Assembly (NCBI GenBank): GCA_947471745.1
Contig: CANJKZ010000010.1
Coordinates: 7,706,001 to 7,770,000, forward strand
Reading direction: 5' to 3'
DNA: 64,000 nt
Source of the DNA: Closterium sp. Naga37s-1
Lineage: Eukaryota > Streptophyta > Zygnematophyceae > Desmidiales > Closteriaceae
The notes under the pieces were generated by a model. It was given only the letters and a program-made list of their open reading frames with translations, ran no database searches and was not told the origin of the DNA. Of this stretch, positions 1 to 10,968 are shown in pieces (position 1 is the stretch's first letter; every line of letters starts with the position of its first letter). A program made the position numbers and the translations under genes.

Positions 1-1
1 G

Positions 2-2255
2 GATAAGGACGACCTCATGTCCATAGAGGACGATCAGTGGATTACTGATGGTGTGATCGACATTCTACAACGTGTAAGTGTCGTTCCGACAGTCACACCC
101 CTGACGCGACATGTTGCGCGATTATTACGGATCTCGTGGACCCTGATGTGCTGATATGAACTTTTTCGTGCACTCGGCAGGCTGCTTAGCATCAGGAAGC
201 CAAAGCTCCGTGATGGGAAGACATGGGCCGCTATGGACTGCAAGGCTTACACACAGACGAATGACTATGGAGCGCCGGTAACACTGGGAAACGGGCGGCC
301 ACTTCTGGATCACGATTATCTGGCGATCCCGGTGCTCGAGTCGTGAGTATCGTGCATAAAGTGCTTGTGAGTGGTTTCTGTTGTGAGCCGGGGTGTACTG
401 TCTAACAACTAATCCGTTTAACCCCCCTCATGTTGAGCGCAGTGAACACTATTCCCTCGTCATCGCTATAGGTCCATCGGTGCTCACCAAGTCATCGAAA
501 TCTACGGGCAAGGAGCGCATGACGTTGGTCTTGCTGGACAGTTCCATCAAGAATCGGAATACCCGCAAGATTTTTGCAGGAACCAAGCTGTGAGTCATGG
601 TTTTAATGACAATGTCTCCAGTTGTCGTACATGGTCGGTATTTAAAAACGCCTCTGGCCTCTTGCGTGCAGCGTGCTGTCCGAACTCGCCAAGGCGAGTA
701 ACCCAAACGCGAACATGGAGTTTGTGGACAAGATGCTGACAGAGGCGGACTGCATCATTCTACGGGTGAGCATGCAACCGGACTCTGTGGATACCAATGT
801 GCAGTAAGCGCCCGCAAGTATACTGATTTCTAACTCGCATATGCGGTCCCGTATTTGCAGGAGGATAAGCTGCCACAGCAGCCTAACAAGGAGGACTGTG
901 GGATTTTTGTTTGTCAGTACCTCAAGACCCTGGTGAATACCGACTTCACCACGGTTTTGAACGGCCTCTGGTTCCAGGGTGTGACACCGCACCAATACAA
1001 GCGGGAGATGTGGCGCGACTTGTGTGCACACGCGTGCGGAGATCTTATTAAACAGCTGGAGCACCTGGGGATTGAAATCCCCCCGCAGGACGAAGGCCGG
1101 GTTACCGATGAGGGGGCAGTGGTGCAGGAGAGGAACGCTGCTATGGGAGAGGGGAGGCAAGCTCCGGTCACTCGCCCTGTGGAGGACGCACGGGTTACGG
1201 AGATGATGAGGCGACTGGCGACGTTGAATAACGATGTGAGGTACCTGGACGCCAGCTTCACCGTACTCGCCAACTTTGTAGGGCTGAGGCGGGACGAGGT
1301 GGTGACAGTTGCAACCCAACTACTGCTGCATGGGGGTCACGCGGGGACCGGCGCGAAAGCAGAGGCGGGTGGCACCAAGAATGCTCCACGCACTCCACAG
1401 CGTCCGTCTGCACGTAAGAGGCGGGATGACAGCAGTCCTGAGGAGGATGGCGTGCGCAATGCCACCCGGGTTGCGCTGGCCTCCACGTTCGCTGCATGTG
1501 AGCCGACATCGACCTTGCTGCAGAACCCGCACCTTGCGCATGGGACCATACCTCACTGGATGTTCACGCGCGGGATGCACCTGCTCGGGGCGGGTGTGCC
1601 AGCTGGAGCTGACGTGTGGGGAGACACGCGAGGGAAGGAGACGGTGAAGGCCGAAGAGGAGGAGGATCTCGTGTCAGACACAGACGACGAGGAGGATGAT
1701 GACGAAGCGTGTGCCTCCAGATACACGGGTGTGAAGTTGGATAAAGCATCCGGCAAGTACGGCGTGAAGATCCTGATTAAGGAAGGTGGAAAGCGTAAGC
1801 AGCAGCGGCTGGGAGCGTACACCACGGAGGAAGAGGGGGCGTTCGCGTACGCCGCAGGTGCGTTCGTGCTGAGGCCACGTGACAAGATACCCAACACGGT
1901 CAGCCTGTCAGCCGCAGAGAAGGCGATGCTGCGTGGTTGCACCAAAGAAGATTTGCAGATCCTGGTGGAAGCGCGGAAGTGGTGGAGGTGGAGGAGCTGG
2001 CGGGAGGCGCTGGATAGCGTGAGCAGCAAGCTTAAACGTGGCAGGAAGCGTGGGGGTGCCACAGGTACATCAAAGAGGCACAGGGTGGTGGATAGCAACA
2101 CCATGGCTACCAACGAACCAGAGGTCCCCGACAATGCGGAGAGTGGGGGGACGGCCCCTGTGAGCGAGCAGGGCGGGGGTGCAAAGAACAAAGAGCAGGA
2201 AGAGCGAGGGGAAGACACTGGTGCACATGAGAACACGTCAGGCCCTGCTGCATAG
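2..2255 (+). CDS. Ulp1-like (C48) cysteine protease with C-terminal AP2/ERF-like domain, 5' partial
   Basis: Probable SUMO/ubiquitin-like protease fused to a DNA-binding-like domain. Exons read at 2-73, 181-342, 443-589, 672-765 and 861-2255, with GT-AG borders. The joins from exon 2 onward keep frame; the phase of the first join (73/181) does not fit, so that border or exon 1 may be damaged. The catalytic set of family C48 is present: His in HYSLV (447-449), Asp in LLDSS (537-539), Gln in PQQPN and Cys in EDCGIF (897-899). The short motif DQWITDGVID in exon 1 matches the W-L-N-D region of Ulp1. The last exon then runs through an Arg/acidic linker to an AP2/ERF-like stretch at about 1705-1870 (RYTGVKLDKASGKYG, then TTEEEGAFAYAAGA), followed by a basic nuclear-type segment. 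Ulp1 genes of this kind are often cargo of CMC-type DNA transposons, which fits the neighbour downstream. The 5' end lies outside the window. Confidence 0.8.
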
Positions 2256-2786
2256 TGGATGTATAGACAAAGCATATGGGAGACAGGTCGTGCACGTAGT
2301 TGCTTAGTCTTGTATTGCACTTGCTAATGTACAGCGCTTGCTGTAGTGTGCATGTATGCATGTGTAATAAACGTTACGACGTGTGCGTACATGGTGTGAC
2401 CGACATGTGTTGTAATCCGGTTGTGTAATCGTGCACTTGGTGTGCTATATTACGAAGTGGTGTATGAAATCACTGAATACCGAGAACCGGTTTGCGAGCC
2501 TGATGGCAGCAAAAACGAGGACTATGGATACGGTTATGTCAACAGGATGTGCGCAGTGTGTGGTTCTGCTGTGCACACATGCATCACTAGGTACGTTGAC
2601 GTGGTGTCCATCTATTCGTCGTTTTGGATTGCGATCATCCAGATGTGTACGTGGTAGTTTTGCCTACCAAACTCATTGTGTACACGGTGCTCCGACGTGT
2701 TAAGAATTTGGGCCCCCAACTTTGTGTAGAAATATCGTATTGAGCGTCATTGTGAAAGCAACTCACTGCATACTTCCCTTGCGAAA
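2256..2786. other. Intergenic spacer between the protease gene and the acidic gene
   Basis: The protease stop is followed by AT-richer sequence with a possible polyadenylation-like AATAAA-type stretch (tgtaataaacg, near 2361-2371). I see no domain and no convincing coding exon here. The next gene starts 531 bp downstream in the same direction. Confidence 0.5.
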
Positions 2787-4844
2787 ATGGATACCTCAAT
2801 TGCTTCCGACGATACGAGGGGTGGAGGCCGGTCGCGACGTGTCTCACTCCCGCCGGCGTACCTGCGAGCGTCGTACCAGCTGACGATGCCGCGAGGTCGA
2901 CTGTCGAACGGGAAACGTGGGGCGACCATTCCTAAGCGCCTGAGCTTAGCCAAGAAGGGAAAGGAGGTGGTGCAACCGGAGCAAGGTATGCAGCCCGAGC
3001 ATGTGTGGATGTGTCATGACGTTATTACTGTTTTTTGTCCGCTCTGAACAAACTCGGACCCCAGTGACATGCCATTTGCTAACTTGGGGTGTTGTGCCTT
3101 TGTGGTGTTTCGCTCACCCACAGATGACGGGACGGGCGCCGAAAGTGCAGATTCGTCCGAGCGCAGCGAGGAGGATGACGAGGAAGGCTCAGACACATCG
3201 GCCAGCGCCTCACACGAAGAATCCGCCGACCCTGCTCCGGAGGCGAAGACGAACGACGATGGGTGTGCGGGAACCGCTGCGCCCAATGCTGACACGCGCG
3301 CAAGCCAAGGCGCGCGGGACACGGATGTGCCTCGAGGTGACGGCCGAGGACATGCGGACGGACCTGTGGACCGCACATGAAGGAACACGTTGAACCCAAA
3401 CGGCGATGACGTGCGCATCCCGAGCAGGGTCCTCGAGCAACTTATACAGGCTCAGGACAAGAGCGCCAAGGAGAACGCGCGGTTGGAGGCGCTGTTCTTG
3501 AATGCGATGTCTCGGCCTTCCGGTGGCTCTCGTAAGCGTAAGGCGCAGAAGCAGAGAGACCCGGGACAGGGGTGTATGAACCCGAAGCGTCAGCGTGGCG
3601 AGACGTGGAGTGGAGGGTCCGACGACGAGGGCGAGGACGACGAGGACGACACGCATGGTTCTGGTGGCCGTCATATGCGTACCGCAAAGTCCCCTATTCT
3701 GCAACGCGCGCTGGAGCATTTGCCGACGGACAAGGCGTGGAAGGTGAGCGGGCATGTTTCCGGAGGGGTCTATTGAACCGTCTTCGATTTGGAGTGCACT
3801 GATGTGCAGTTGACGCTCATCGGATGACGCTTACTTTGTTCATCGTGTACACCATACGTGCGCAGAGGGTTTGCGAGCTCGCCAGGGTGCACATGTTTCT
3901 CAACAGGCCGACGTCGACGATGACCTTCTACCCGAGCAGCGACGATAAGACTCATGGAGTGTGTGCGGTGCTGGACCGCCTGCCGCATAGCTTCGCTTGC
4001 TTGGCGTTGGCGGCTGACAAGTCGCGACGCGCGGACCTCAACAAGACGCTCTCTGAGTGGAAGACGCGGGCCGTCGCCCGCGTGCGAGACATTGCACTTC
4101 CCAAGCTCGGCTTGTTCCGCGACGACAGGGACGCATCCAGCCCGTGGGCACCAGAGAAGGAGCGCAGTATCGAGAAGATCCGGGAGCGCATTGGGCTTGG
4201 CGCTGACCGCCCTGGTGAGTGCCATGAAGACAGCAGGTGGGGTCGCCTACGTGTTGGTATGCTGACAATGAGTGTATGGCGGCCATTGACACTGACTGTG
4301 CGCATGTGGTGTGCAGAAACCCTGGTGCTCACGAGCTGGGCGACAGACCGGGACGGCATGCCGTTTGCCTCTCGGGCGTTCGCGACATGCGCGAAGGCTG
4401 CATTCAGGCCTAAGAAGGCCGGGCTGGTGATGACTCTGAAGGTGTACCACCTGGCCTGGTTGGAGCATGTGGTGAGTTTGTGCGCTCAATGTGTGCACGG
4501 TTTTTGCGTTGTACTGTCGTACCATTTGAGTGACAAGCTGGGTGTTTCCGCAGGTCTCCGACTGCGTCCTCTACTGGGAGGAGAGGAAAGGCCGGCTTTC
4601 CAACTCGGCCGGGGGAAACGCCCACGTTGTGGACGACCTCAAGGTCCTGGTGAAGGAGGCCGTGGAGAGGGCGATCCGGATCCGCAACCCGGAGTATGAC
4701 GCGGAGCGCGAGGCGTGGACCTGGGGCCGCCATGGACTGCGCATCTCTGCGTGCGGCCTGGAGCACATGAAGCCCACCGCCGCAGCTCAGTCCGAAGACC
4801 TCGTGGGGGATGACGACCTTTCGGCGTCAGTTGGTGCTGAGTAG
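2787..4844 (+). CDS. Acidic multi-exon protein of unknown family (copy 1), probably element-encoded; in-frame TGA
   Basis: I do not recognise the family. Exons: 2787-2985, 3124-3743, 3866-4214, 4317-4471, 4554-4844, all with GT-AG borders and intron phases 1, 0, 1, 0. The N-terminal part is Ser/Asp/Glu rich (3126-3250) with a basic patch and a short charged helix (about 3420-3490). A second acidic run DDEGEDDEDD lies near 3620-3650. The conserved part is the last three exons, which include a Trp/Arg-rich C-terminus. An in-frame TGA at 3378-3380 interrupts exon 2, and the same frame stays open on both sides. That could be a CGA-to-TGA mutation or a sign that this copy is dead. The gene at 41217-43984 has the same intron layout, which is the main reason to believe in this model. 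It sits directly behind the Ulp1-AP2 gene on the same strand. Confidence 0.6.
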
Positions 4845-6511
4845 GCCGACTGGCGTGGGGGGCGTCATGGATCGTGTTGCGGACCGTTGAGGGGACAGGT
4901 GGTGGAGAGGTGTCTCAGGCATCATTATCTCTTCTGGTTGTGGGTCTTGAGTAGCAGTTTAGTGTGCACGGGTTTTTGCATGTGTGTTAATGGAAGTTAC
5001 GGGGGTTAGTTGTATGCATGGTTGCGTAGTATGTTTGTGTGTGCGTTCCAACGTTAATGTGAGGAGGCTTTATGGGGTATTGATGCAGATGATAGCACAA
5101 CACCTACACCACTAGGATGCGGAATGCATCAGCCAGGCCGTCCACCAGGTGTGCGGGATGGCGTGGAACGCGCCGCATGTTGCGGCGCGTTTCACGGAGT
5201 GTGCCATATGTCACGTAAATGTGTGGACGTAAGAGTCTTCGCGGTACGCACGCGTTGACATCTGGTTGGATATTCAACATGGATAAGAGATGACGAGGAA
5301 CCAATTGCACATTAGTGGCGTACACGGTGGACTACGCGTGTCACCATCCAGTACGGACGCGAAGATGAGGTTGACGGTTGGAAACGCGGTGTGATATGCG
5401 CGGAGGGTGAGACAGCTGTACGGTCGTGATTGTGTCGTGCAGATGACGCGAATGAGTGCAACGATGAGATGGTAACTGGTTACTAGATGTGCGAGAACGG
5501 GATCGACCGGCAAGTGTACGGGGTAGATCGAATAAGTGTGCGTGACGCGGCAGCTCGGTGGTAGAGACGATGTCCACTGATGGACGACGCAGATGGCGTC
5601 GTCACCTAGTAGCGTGTGAAAAACTACTGGGTGGCGAGTAATATGGCGAAGTGTACGAAACGGTGGCGGCGCGACAGGTGTACGGTGATTATGCAATGTA
5701 ATGTAGGCTGCGGACGCACGATGCGCAAGTAGAGTGATGCGACGTGGTAGCATGCTAGTGGGTATTGAACGAGTGATTTGCGGTTAGCGCACCTGTGGGT
5801 TGGCACCAACTGTCACGTATGTACAGGGTGAGCATCGATCAGATGGACGGTGAAGATACTGGCGCTGTCTGTGCGCTGGCATGTGCGAGTTTATGTACAG
5901 GAGACACGTGAACCGTCGCGATTGCGTGACCCGAATGTGCATCCAACGGTTGGGGTGCGGGTACGTTATAAACCCTAAACGCTTACGTGGACGTGCGGGT
6001 TGATACTGGATGCCATGCCACGTGGGTGGGCGCGTACGGTGTGGCAGATGGGGTTGCTTACTCGTCACTTTGTAGTTGGTTGGCATGGTATGGTTGGGTA
6101 AACTTTTGTGTGGCGCAGCCCATGATTGTTGAGCAACTGCACGGATGCGGGTGTAGTGTCTAATTTGATGCACGCATATGTACAGAATGCATCGGGAAGG
6201 TGAACGCGAAGTTACTTTGTAAGTGACTGTGGCCATGCAGTTCTAAAACCTTGACTCAAAAGTGCCGGGCAAAAAATATCGGGAAAGTTTCGGAAGAGTG
6301 TATTTCGAGTTGCTTTCCGAGCTTGCCATTTTCGCGATGTAGCTAGAACGAGCTGTGAACTAGAGGGATGATGGAGGCTGAATCTGGGTAAATCTGGCTC
6401 AGCAATTGCTGCTATGCTATGCCTAGGCTTGCAAGTATCGGTACTGAGTTTGTGGATCTGCGCCTTGGTTCCTTTGCCTAGGTTCCTCTTCTTGTTCCCT
6501 TCGATGATTTC
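4845..6511. other. Gene-free interval, AT/TG-rich
   Basis: Contains TG-rich and then mixed sequence with only short, unrecognisable open frames on the minus strand. I see no motif, no clear terminal inverted repeat and no tandem array. The 3' end of the element carrying the two preceding genes may lie here, but no boundary could be placed. Confidence 0.4.
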
Positions 6512-8290
6512 ATGCCTCGTTTTCGCTGCCTCGATTTGGCTCTTCTCGCGGTAGAGATCGTTCGTCGAGCAAACTCACTTCCGAAAGAGATACTGTCAGT
6601 GCTGTCGTTGAGTTGCGAGTGTTACCTCGACTACGATGCGGAAATCCTTTTGCGAAATCAAACTGATCCAGGTGCACCCAGCCTAGGATCGTTTGCTGAT
6701 CGAATACTGATCGATGTAACAGGAGCGACAGATCAATCCTTCGTCAACTCAAAATGCGAAATCCTGGATTCAATTCGTGACACCGCACCATCCAACGGAT
6801 TCACGAGTGTTCATCTGTCTCGCTGGGTTTGCATCTTTTCCGCTCCACATGCGGCTGTAAATGCTCACAAGTACCTCATCGCGCCAGGCGCGCCTGCTCC
6901 GATCGATGCAATAATAAGCGCGGTTCCAGGCAAAGGTGGGTCAGTGCATTGTCGTAAATCGTTATCTCCCACTGATGTGATAGATATCGATCAGGGAGCA
7001 GGCCTATTTGGCTTCCGCTTTAACTCACTCCTGCTCGTCATAGAGAATGTTGAAGCCAGTCCTCTTCATGCACAATAACGGTGTATATGATGTCACGTCG
7101 AAATACACGACGATGAACAGGAAACGTTCAATCACCTTCTGAGGCTGCGAAGCTCCCGTTCATGCCTTATGTCGAGTGCCATCTGCGGTTTCAGAGGTTC
7201 TGTCGTCTCAGCGATTTTTTTCGTTCCGTCTCCTTCTTCTTCGCTGGTCGGTAGGTTTTTTTCTCATCGTCCACGTAAGATTAAGATTTCGTGTTGATTC
7301 TTCTCATCTTCATTTGCCATCCTGTCCTCATCCCTCACTCCTCTCCGTTTCACCTCCCTTCCTCCTCCTCGATTCTTTTCCCTCCCTCCTCTCCGCTTCC
7401 CCTCCCCTCCGTTATCCAGTTGACAGCGTTGAAATGCCCGTCCATTCGTGCGCTCGGCATTGCCACGTCATTCCGCCACTATGTCATTTCTGAAGCTGTC
7501 ACACGCAACGATTGGAGGCCTGGTGGGTGCCTCCTCTTCTATAAGGATCCTCATTCTTTGCTAAAAGTTTCTCATGTGTGTGTTTGTGGAACATCTGTGG
7601 TTTAGGTATCTGTTGCCCCTTCATTTCCATGCCTTGTGTCTTATGATTCAGCATCGCTTCCCCCCCTTCCCTCGTTCCCTCTCGCTTCCAGTGCATAGCA
7701 GCAGGTCGCCCAGACATGCAAGTCGTTCAGAAGACACACCACCGCTCTCAACCGTGCCAACTTTAGCATATGCACTCTGCTCTGTTGCCTCTTCGCTCTT
7801 GCGCCTTCCTTTTCCCCTGCACCCATGCCTTTCGTTTAGGATTCTCAAAGTGACTTTCTTGCTCCTTCCCTTTCCTTGATCTTGTAGTGAACCCTCCTTT
7901 CTTCCTATCACATCACCTGTGTTTTCGCTTCCTTTTAAGGCACTCCCAGCGCCTCTCTGCCGGCGTGCTCCTCCTCTCTGGGCGCAGACGGGCTAGCAGG
8001 AGCGCTGCTGTGCAGCCTGCTCTACCCGCAACCCCACGTGCTGAACCCGCTGCTGGCGTCACTGGTACCCTGGCTTCCACTCATATCGCTGCTGCTAGTG
8101 GGGGGGATGGAAGTGGGGGGGGGCGGGGGGGGGGGAGGCTGGGGGTAGCAGGCAATTGGGTGGAGCAGCAGAGAAGGGGGCGGAGCGGAGGGCGTGGGAG
8201 TGGATGTCTGAGGAGGTGGTGAGGAGACCAGGGTTGACCAGCATCGTTCGGTTCAGGCCCATGACCAACCTCGGCCAGGCAAGTGCGTGC
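6512..8290 (+). pseudogene. Nucleoside hydrolase fragment (truncated copy of the gene at 23716-29637)
   Basis: Exon-sized pieces match the gene at 23716-29637 in order. The piece around 6890-6935 (APGAPAPID) matches its exon 1. 7419-7522 (LKCPSIRALGIATSF, then TRN) matches exon 2. About 7691-7755 (CIAAGRPD) matches exon 3, and about 7970-8279 (TGTLASTH, then PMTNL) matches exon 4. Exon 2 has lost the segment that holds the Asp-Asp of the calcium-binding DDA motif. Exon 4 ends in a GC rather than GT dinucleotide. Nothing after exon 4 is present, so this copy lacks the later catalytic FLHD part. A 188-codon open frame (6512-7078) upstream carries the first piece; its N-terminal half is not recognised. 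Most likely a non-functional partial duplicate. Confidence 0.65.
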
Positions 8291-8330
8291 AGGAGTGCTT
8301 GACCCTTGTTTCCATGCACCCCATACCCTC

Positions 8331-8382
8331 CCTCCCATCCCTCCCCTCCCTCCCCTCCCTCCCCTCCCTCCCCTCCCTCTTT
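8331..8382 (+). repeat. CCCTCCCTC low-complexity tract
   Basis: About nine tandem CCCTC/CCTCC units downstream of the nucleoside hydrolase fragment. The corresponding intron of the other copy holds a related CTCCCTCAC array at 25783-25925, so the intronic pyrimidine array was probably inherited before the copies diverged. Confidence 0.8.
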
Positions 8383-8796
8383 TCTCTCATCTCCCTGCCC
8401 TTGCTGTGCCGCTCGCCCCCCAAGACTCCCTATCATTGCTCTGCTAATGTCCCTCCCTCGTGTCTGACGTGGCTGCGATTTGATTTGATTCGTGCCAGTG
8501 GGTGGGAGCATGATGACGACAGCATGGCAGCCCTGTGGGAGCGAGACACACCTGCTACTGAGTTAACAACTGGCATGGTACGCAGTGGCTCACATGCTCG
8601 CACCTCTCATGCTGGCATCTTCCCGTGTTGGTGAGGTTGGAAGAGGAGAAAGGTAGGTGATGAGGGTTAGGAGGGAGAGCGGAGTGGAGTGGAGCGGAGT
8701 AGCATGTGCTTGTTGAGGTAACAACATTGTGGAGCATTGTGCTTGCTGCGGAGGAGGCAACAACATTGTGCTGTTGAGTGGAGCGGAGTAGCATGT

Positions 8797-9115
8797 GTCA
8801 TGTCATCATCCCATATGCCATGTCATCATCCCATATGCCATGTCATCATCCCATATGCCATGTCATCATCCCATATGCCATGTCATCATCCCATATGCCA
8901 TGTCATCATCCCATATGCATGTTATCATCTCATATGCATGTCATCATCCCATATGACATGTCATCATTCCATATGCCATGTCATCATCTCATATGCCATG
9001 TCATCATCCCACATGCCATGTCATCATCCCATATGCCATGCCATCATCCCATATGCCATGTCATAATCTCATTTGCCATGTCATAACTCCATACGCCATC
9101 ATCCTAGTCGCCATG
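8797..9115 (+). repeat. 20-bp minisatellite (ATCATCCCATATGCCATGTC)
   Basis: About 16 head-to-tail units of 20 bp. The first six are almost perfect and later ones drift (tcataatctcatttgccatg and similar). The unit contains the 6-bp palindrome CATATG. It separates the nucleoside hydrolase fragment from the MutS2 fragment. Confidence 0.95.
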
Positions 9116-9439
9116 TCATCATCCCATCTGCTGCTGAATTGCCTCAACAGTCTGAGCAGAATGGACTTGCCTCTCAACACAGTCTAATGTACTCAAGGCC
9201 AATAGGCCAATAGGCAGTTCTGCACCGAAGTCATTTCCTCTGCCTCTTAACATTTCCTCCTGAGCTTGTGCCAGCCCTTCTGTTAGCCGGTCAGCTTTGC
9301 CTCACTCACTCCCCACTCCACCTCATCCGCCTCCCTGTCACACCCCCTTCCCTTGCCCTTGCCTTCACCTCTCCGCCCACTGCTCTGACCAGCCATTGCA
9401 CGGGTCACAGGTGCACTGGCGCAGCAGTGGTAGCGGAAC

Positions 9440-10375
9440 GTGGAGAATGCGAGAGAGGCAGCAGAGGCAAGGCAACGAGCAGAGCGACTCCTGAAAGACA
9501 TTGAAGCCCACTACACCGGCAGGAGCACCTCGCAGCAGGGCCAGCAGGAGCAGCCTCTGCCTGTGAGGGAGGTGCTGTGGAAGAGAAGGCATCAGAGGGA
9601 CGTTCAGGAGGAGGACTTGCAGCGAGGGAGGAGATTTCCCCGTGTTGTTGCCGCTTTTCAGGAAGCCTCCCTTGCTGGTGTGCCGGAGCGGGCAGCAACG
9701 GACCAGGCCTGTGCTGACGTGGCAGCGGTGGCGGCTTTGACGGGCCTCTCTCCCGAGGCTAACGCTGCGATAGGTTCGGATGGTTGGTGGCTCGGCGGGA
9801 GACCCAGGAGGGGCGGACTGGATTCCTGCTCTGGGGGAGCCTGTGTATGTGAGGAGGTTCGGCACCAGCATGCGTGGTACGGTGGTGGCAGTGGGTGGTG
9901 GTTCGGGAGAAGGCTTGGCAGAAGCAGCCGCTGCTCGGTCTGTGACGGTTCAACTGGGGAATCTGCGATTGCAAGTGCAGAGAGCAGACCTCCTTCCCGC
10001 CGCCGATGGCAGTGGTGATGGTAGGACTGATGGAGAGGCAGGAAGGAGGGGGCCCACAGGAGGGCTGTTTGGCAGCGAATGGGAGCAAGAGGATGACAGT
10101 AACAATAGCAGCAGCACGAATAGTACTAGGGGATTGAAGCGTGGTGGTCAGTTCCCCTCCCCGTCCTCCGCCTCTTCCACTCCTCTGCCAGCAGTGAGGG
10201 AGGCAGCAGTGCAGACAGCACGAAACACAGTGGATGTGAGGGGGCGGAGTGCAGAGGATGCATTAGCAGCGGTGGACCTAGCAGTGCAGTCCACCCCGGC
10301 TGGTGCTGTGCTCTTCATTGTGCATGGGCTTGGCACGGGTGTGCTTCGGGCAGCTGTGCTGAAATATCTCTTCAG
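9440..10375 (+). pseudogene. MutS2 C-terminal fragment (KOW-like and Smr domains)
   Basis: Encodes a charged helix (AREAAEARQRAERLLKDIE, about 9450-9506). A small beta-type KOW-like module follows at about 9815-10000 (GEPVYVRRFGTSMRGTVVAV). An Smr endonuclease-type domain then lies at about 10225-10370 (NTVDVRGRSAEDAL, then VHGLGTGVLRAAV). This order is the C-terminal third of plant/bacterial MutS2, a DNA-binding ATPase family with a nicking Smr tail. The MutS ATPase and clamp are absent upstream, where only a minisatellite is found. The helix and the KOW part are in different frames (shift near 9740-9780), so a frameshift or unrecognised intron lies between them. Similarity ends abruptly after LKYLF. 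I infer a captured gene fragment. Confidence 0.7.
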
Positions 10376-10599
10376 GCAGCCCGCTGGTTTCGCGGCACGA
10401 GCCGGAAAGCAGGTTGAATATTGGCTGTACTATAGCATATATTGGTTGAGAAGGATTTGTGGTGCAGTTGCAGTGCTATTGGTGGAGATGTTGCTTACAC
10501 ATACCAGTAATGGCCTGGCCGCTGCCAAACCCAACACTGGTAGGTTCAGCTACTTTTGTGGGGCATACCGTATCTACACCAACACATCACTCCGTTAAA

Positions 10600-10968
10600 G
10601 TACCTACGGAAGTGGCTTGAGAAAGTAAGGACTCGTATTTTTACCAACACATCACATCACGTCACAAAGGTATGGCACGGCAAGTAGCCGGAGTAAGCAA
10701 GATCACGTAACAAATACGTAATTACCCAGTAAACTCAGGGTCCTTCCTTCTGGCTGGTGCCAAGATTTTGAGGGCCAGGACTGGAAGAGTTGCTGACTAT
10801 TAGCTACCTACAACTGTCTTTCCTACTCACTAAACGTCCCTCCTACCAGTAACCTGCTCCCGGAATCTGGAGATGTCAAATATTCTGGACCGGAAGAGTT
10901 GCTTGCTAGGGAAGGTCCCGAGCGAGCTGTAGCCGTGTTGGCAAGCACCTCAGAGACACGCCCCATGT
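10600..10968. other. Interval between MutS2 fragment and GH6-Vps62 gene
   Basis: No coding signal recognised. It should contain the 3' untranslated region of the minus-strand GH6-Vps62 gene. Confidence 0.4.

Noticed and set aside
5274..6236. Minus-strand open frames of 150-159 codons between 5274 and 6236
   Set aside because: His/Thr/Arg-rich translations without domain, splice sites or conservation evidence; most likely chance frames.
8797..9115. Regularly repeated 20-bp units considered as a CRISPR-like array
   Set aside because: There are no unique spacers between repeats. It is a plain minisatellite in a eukaryotic genome.
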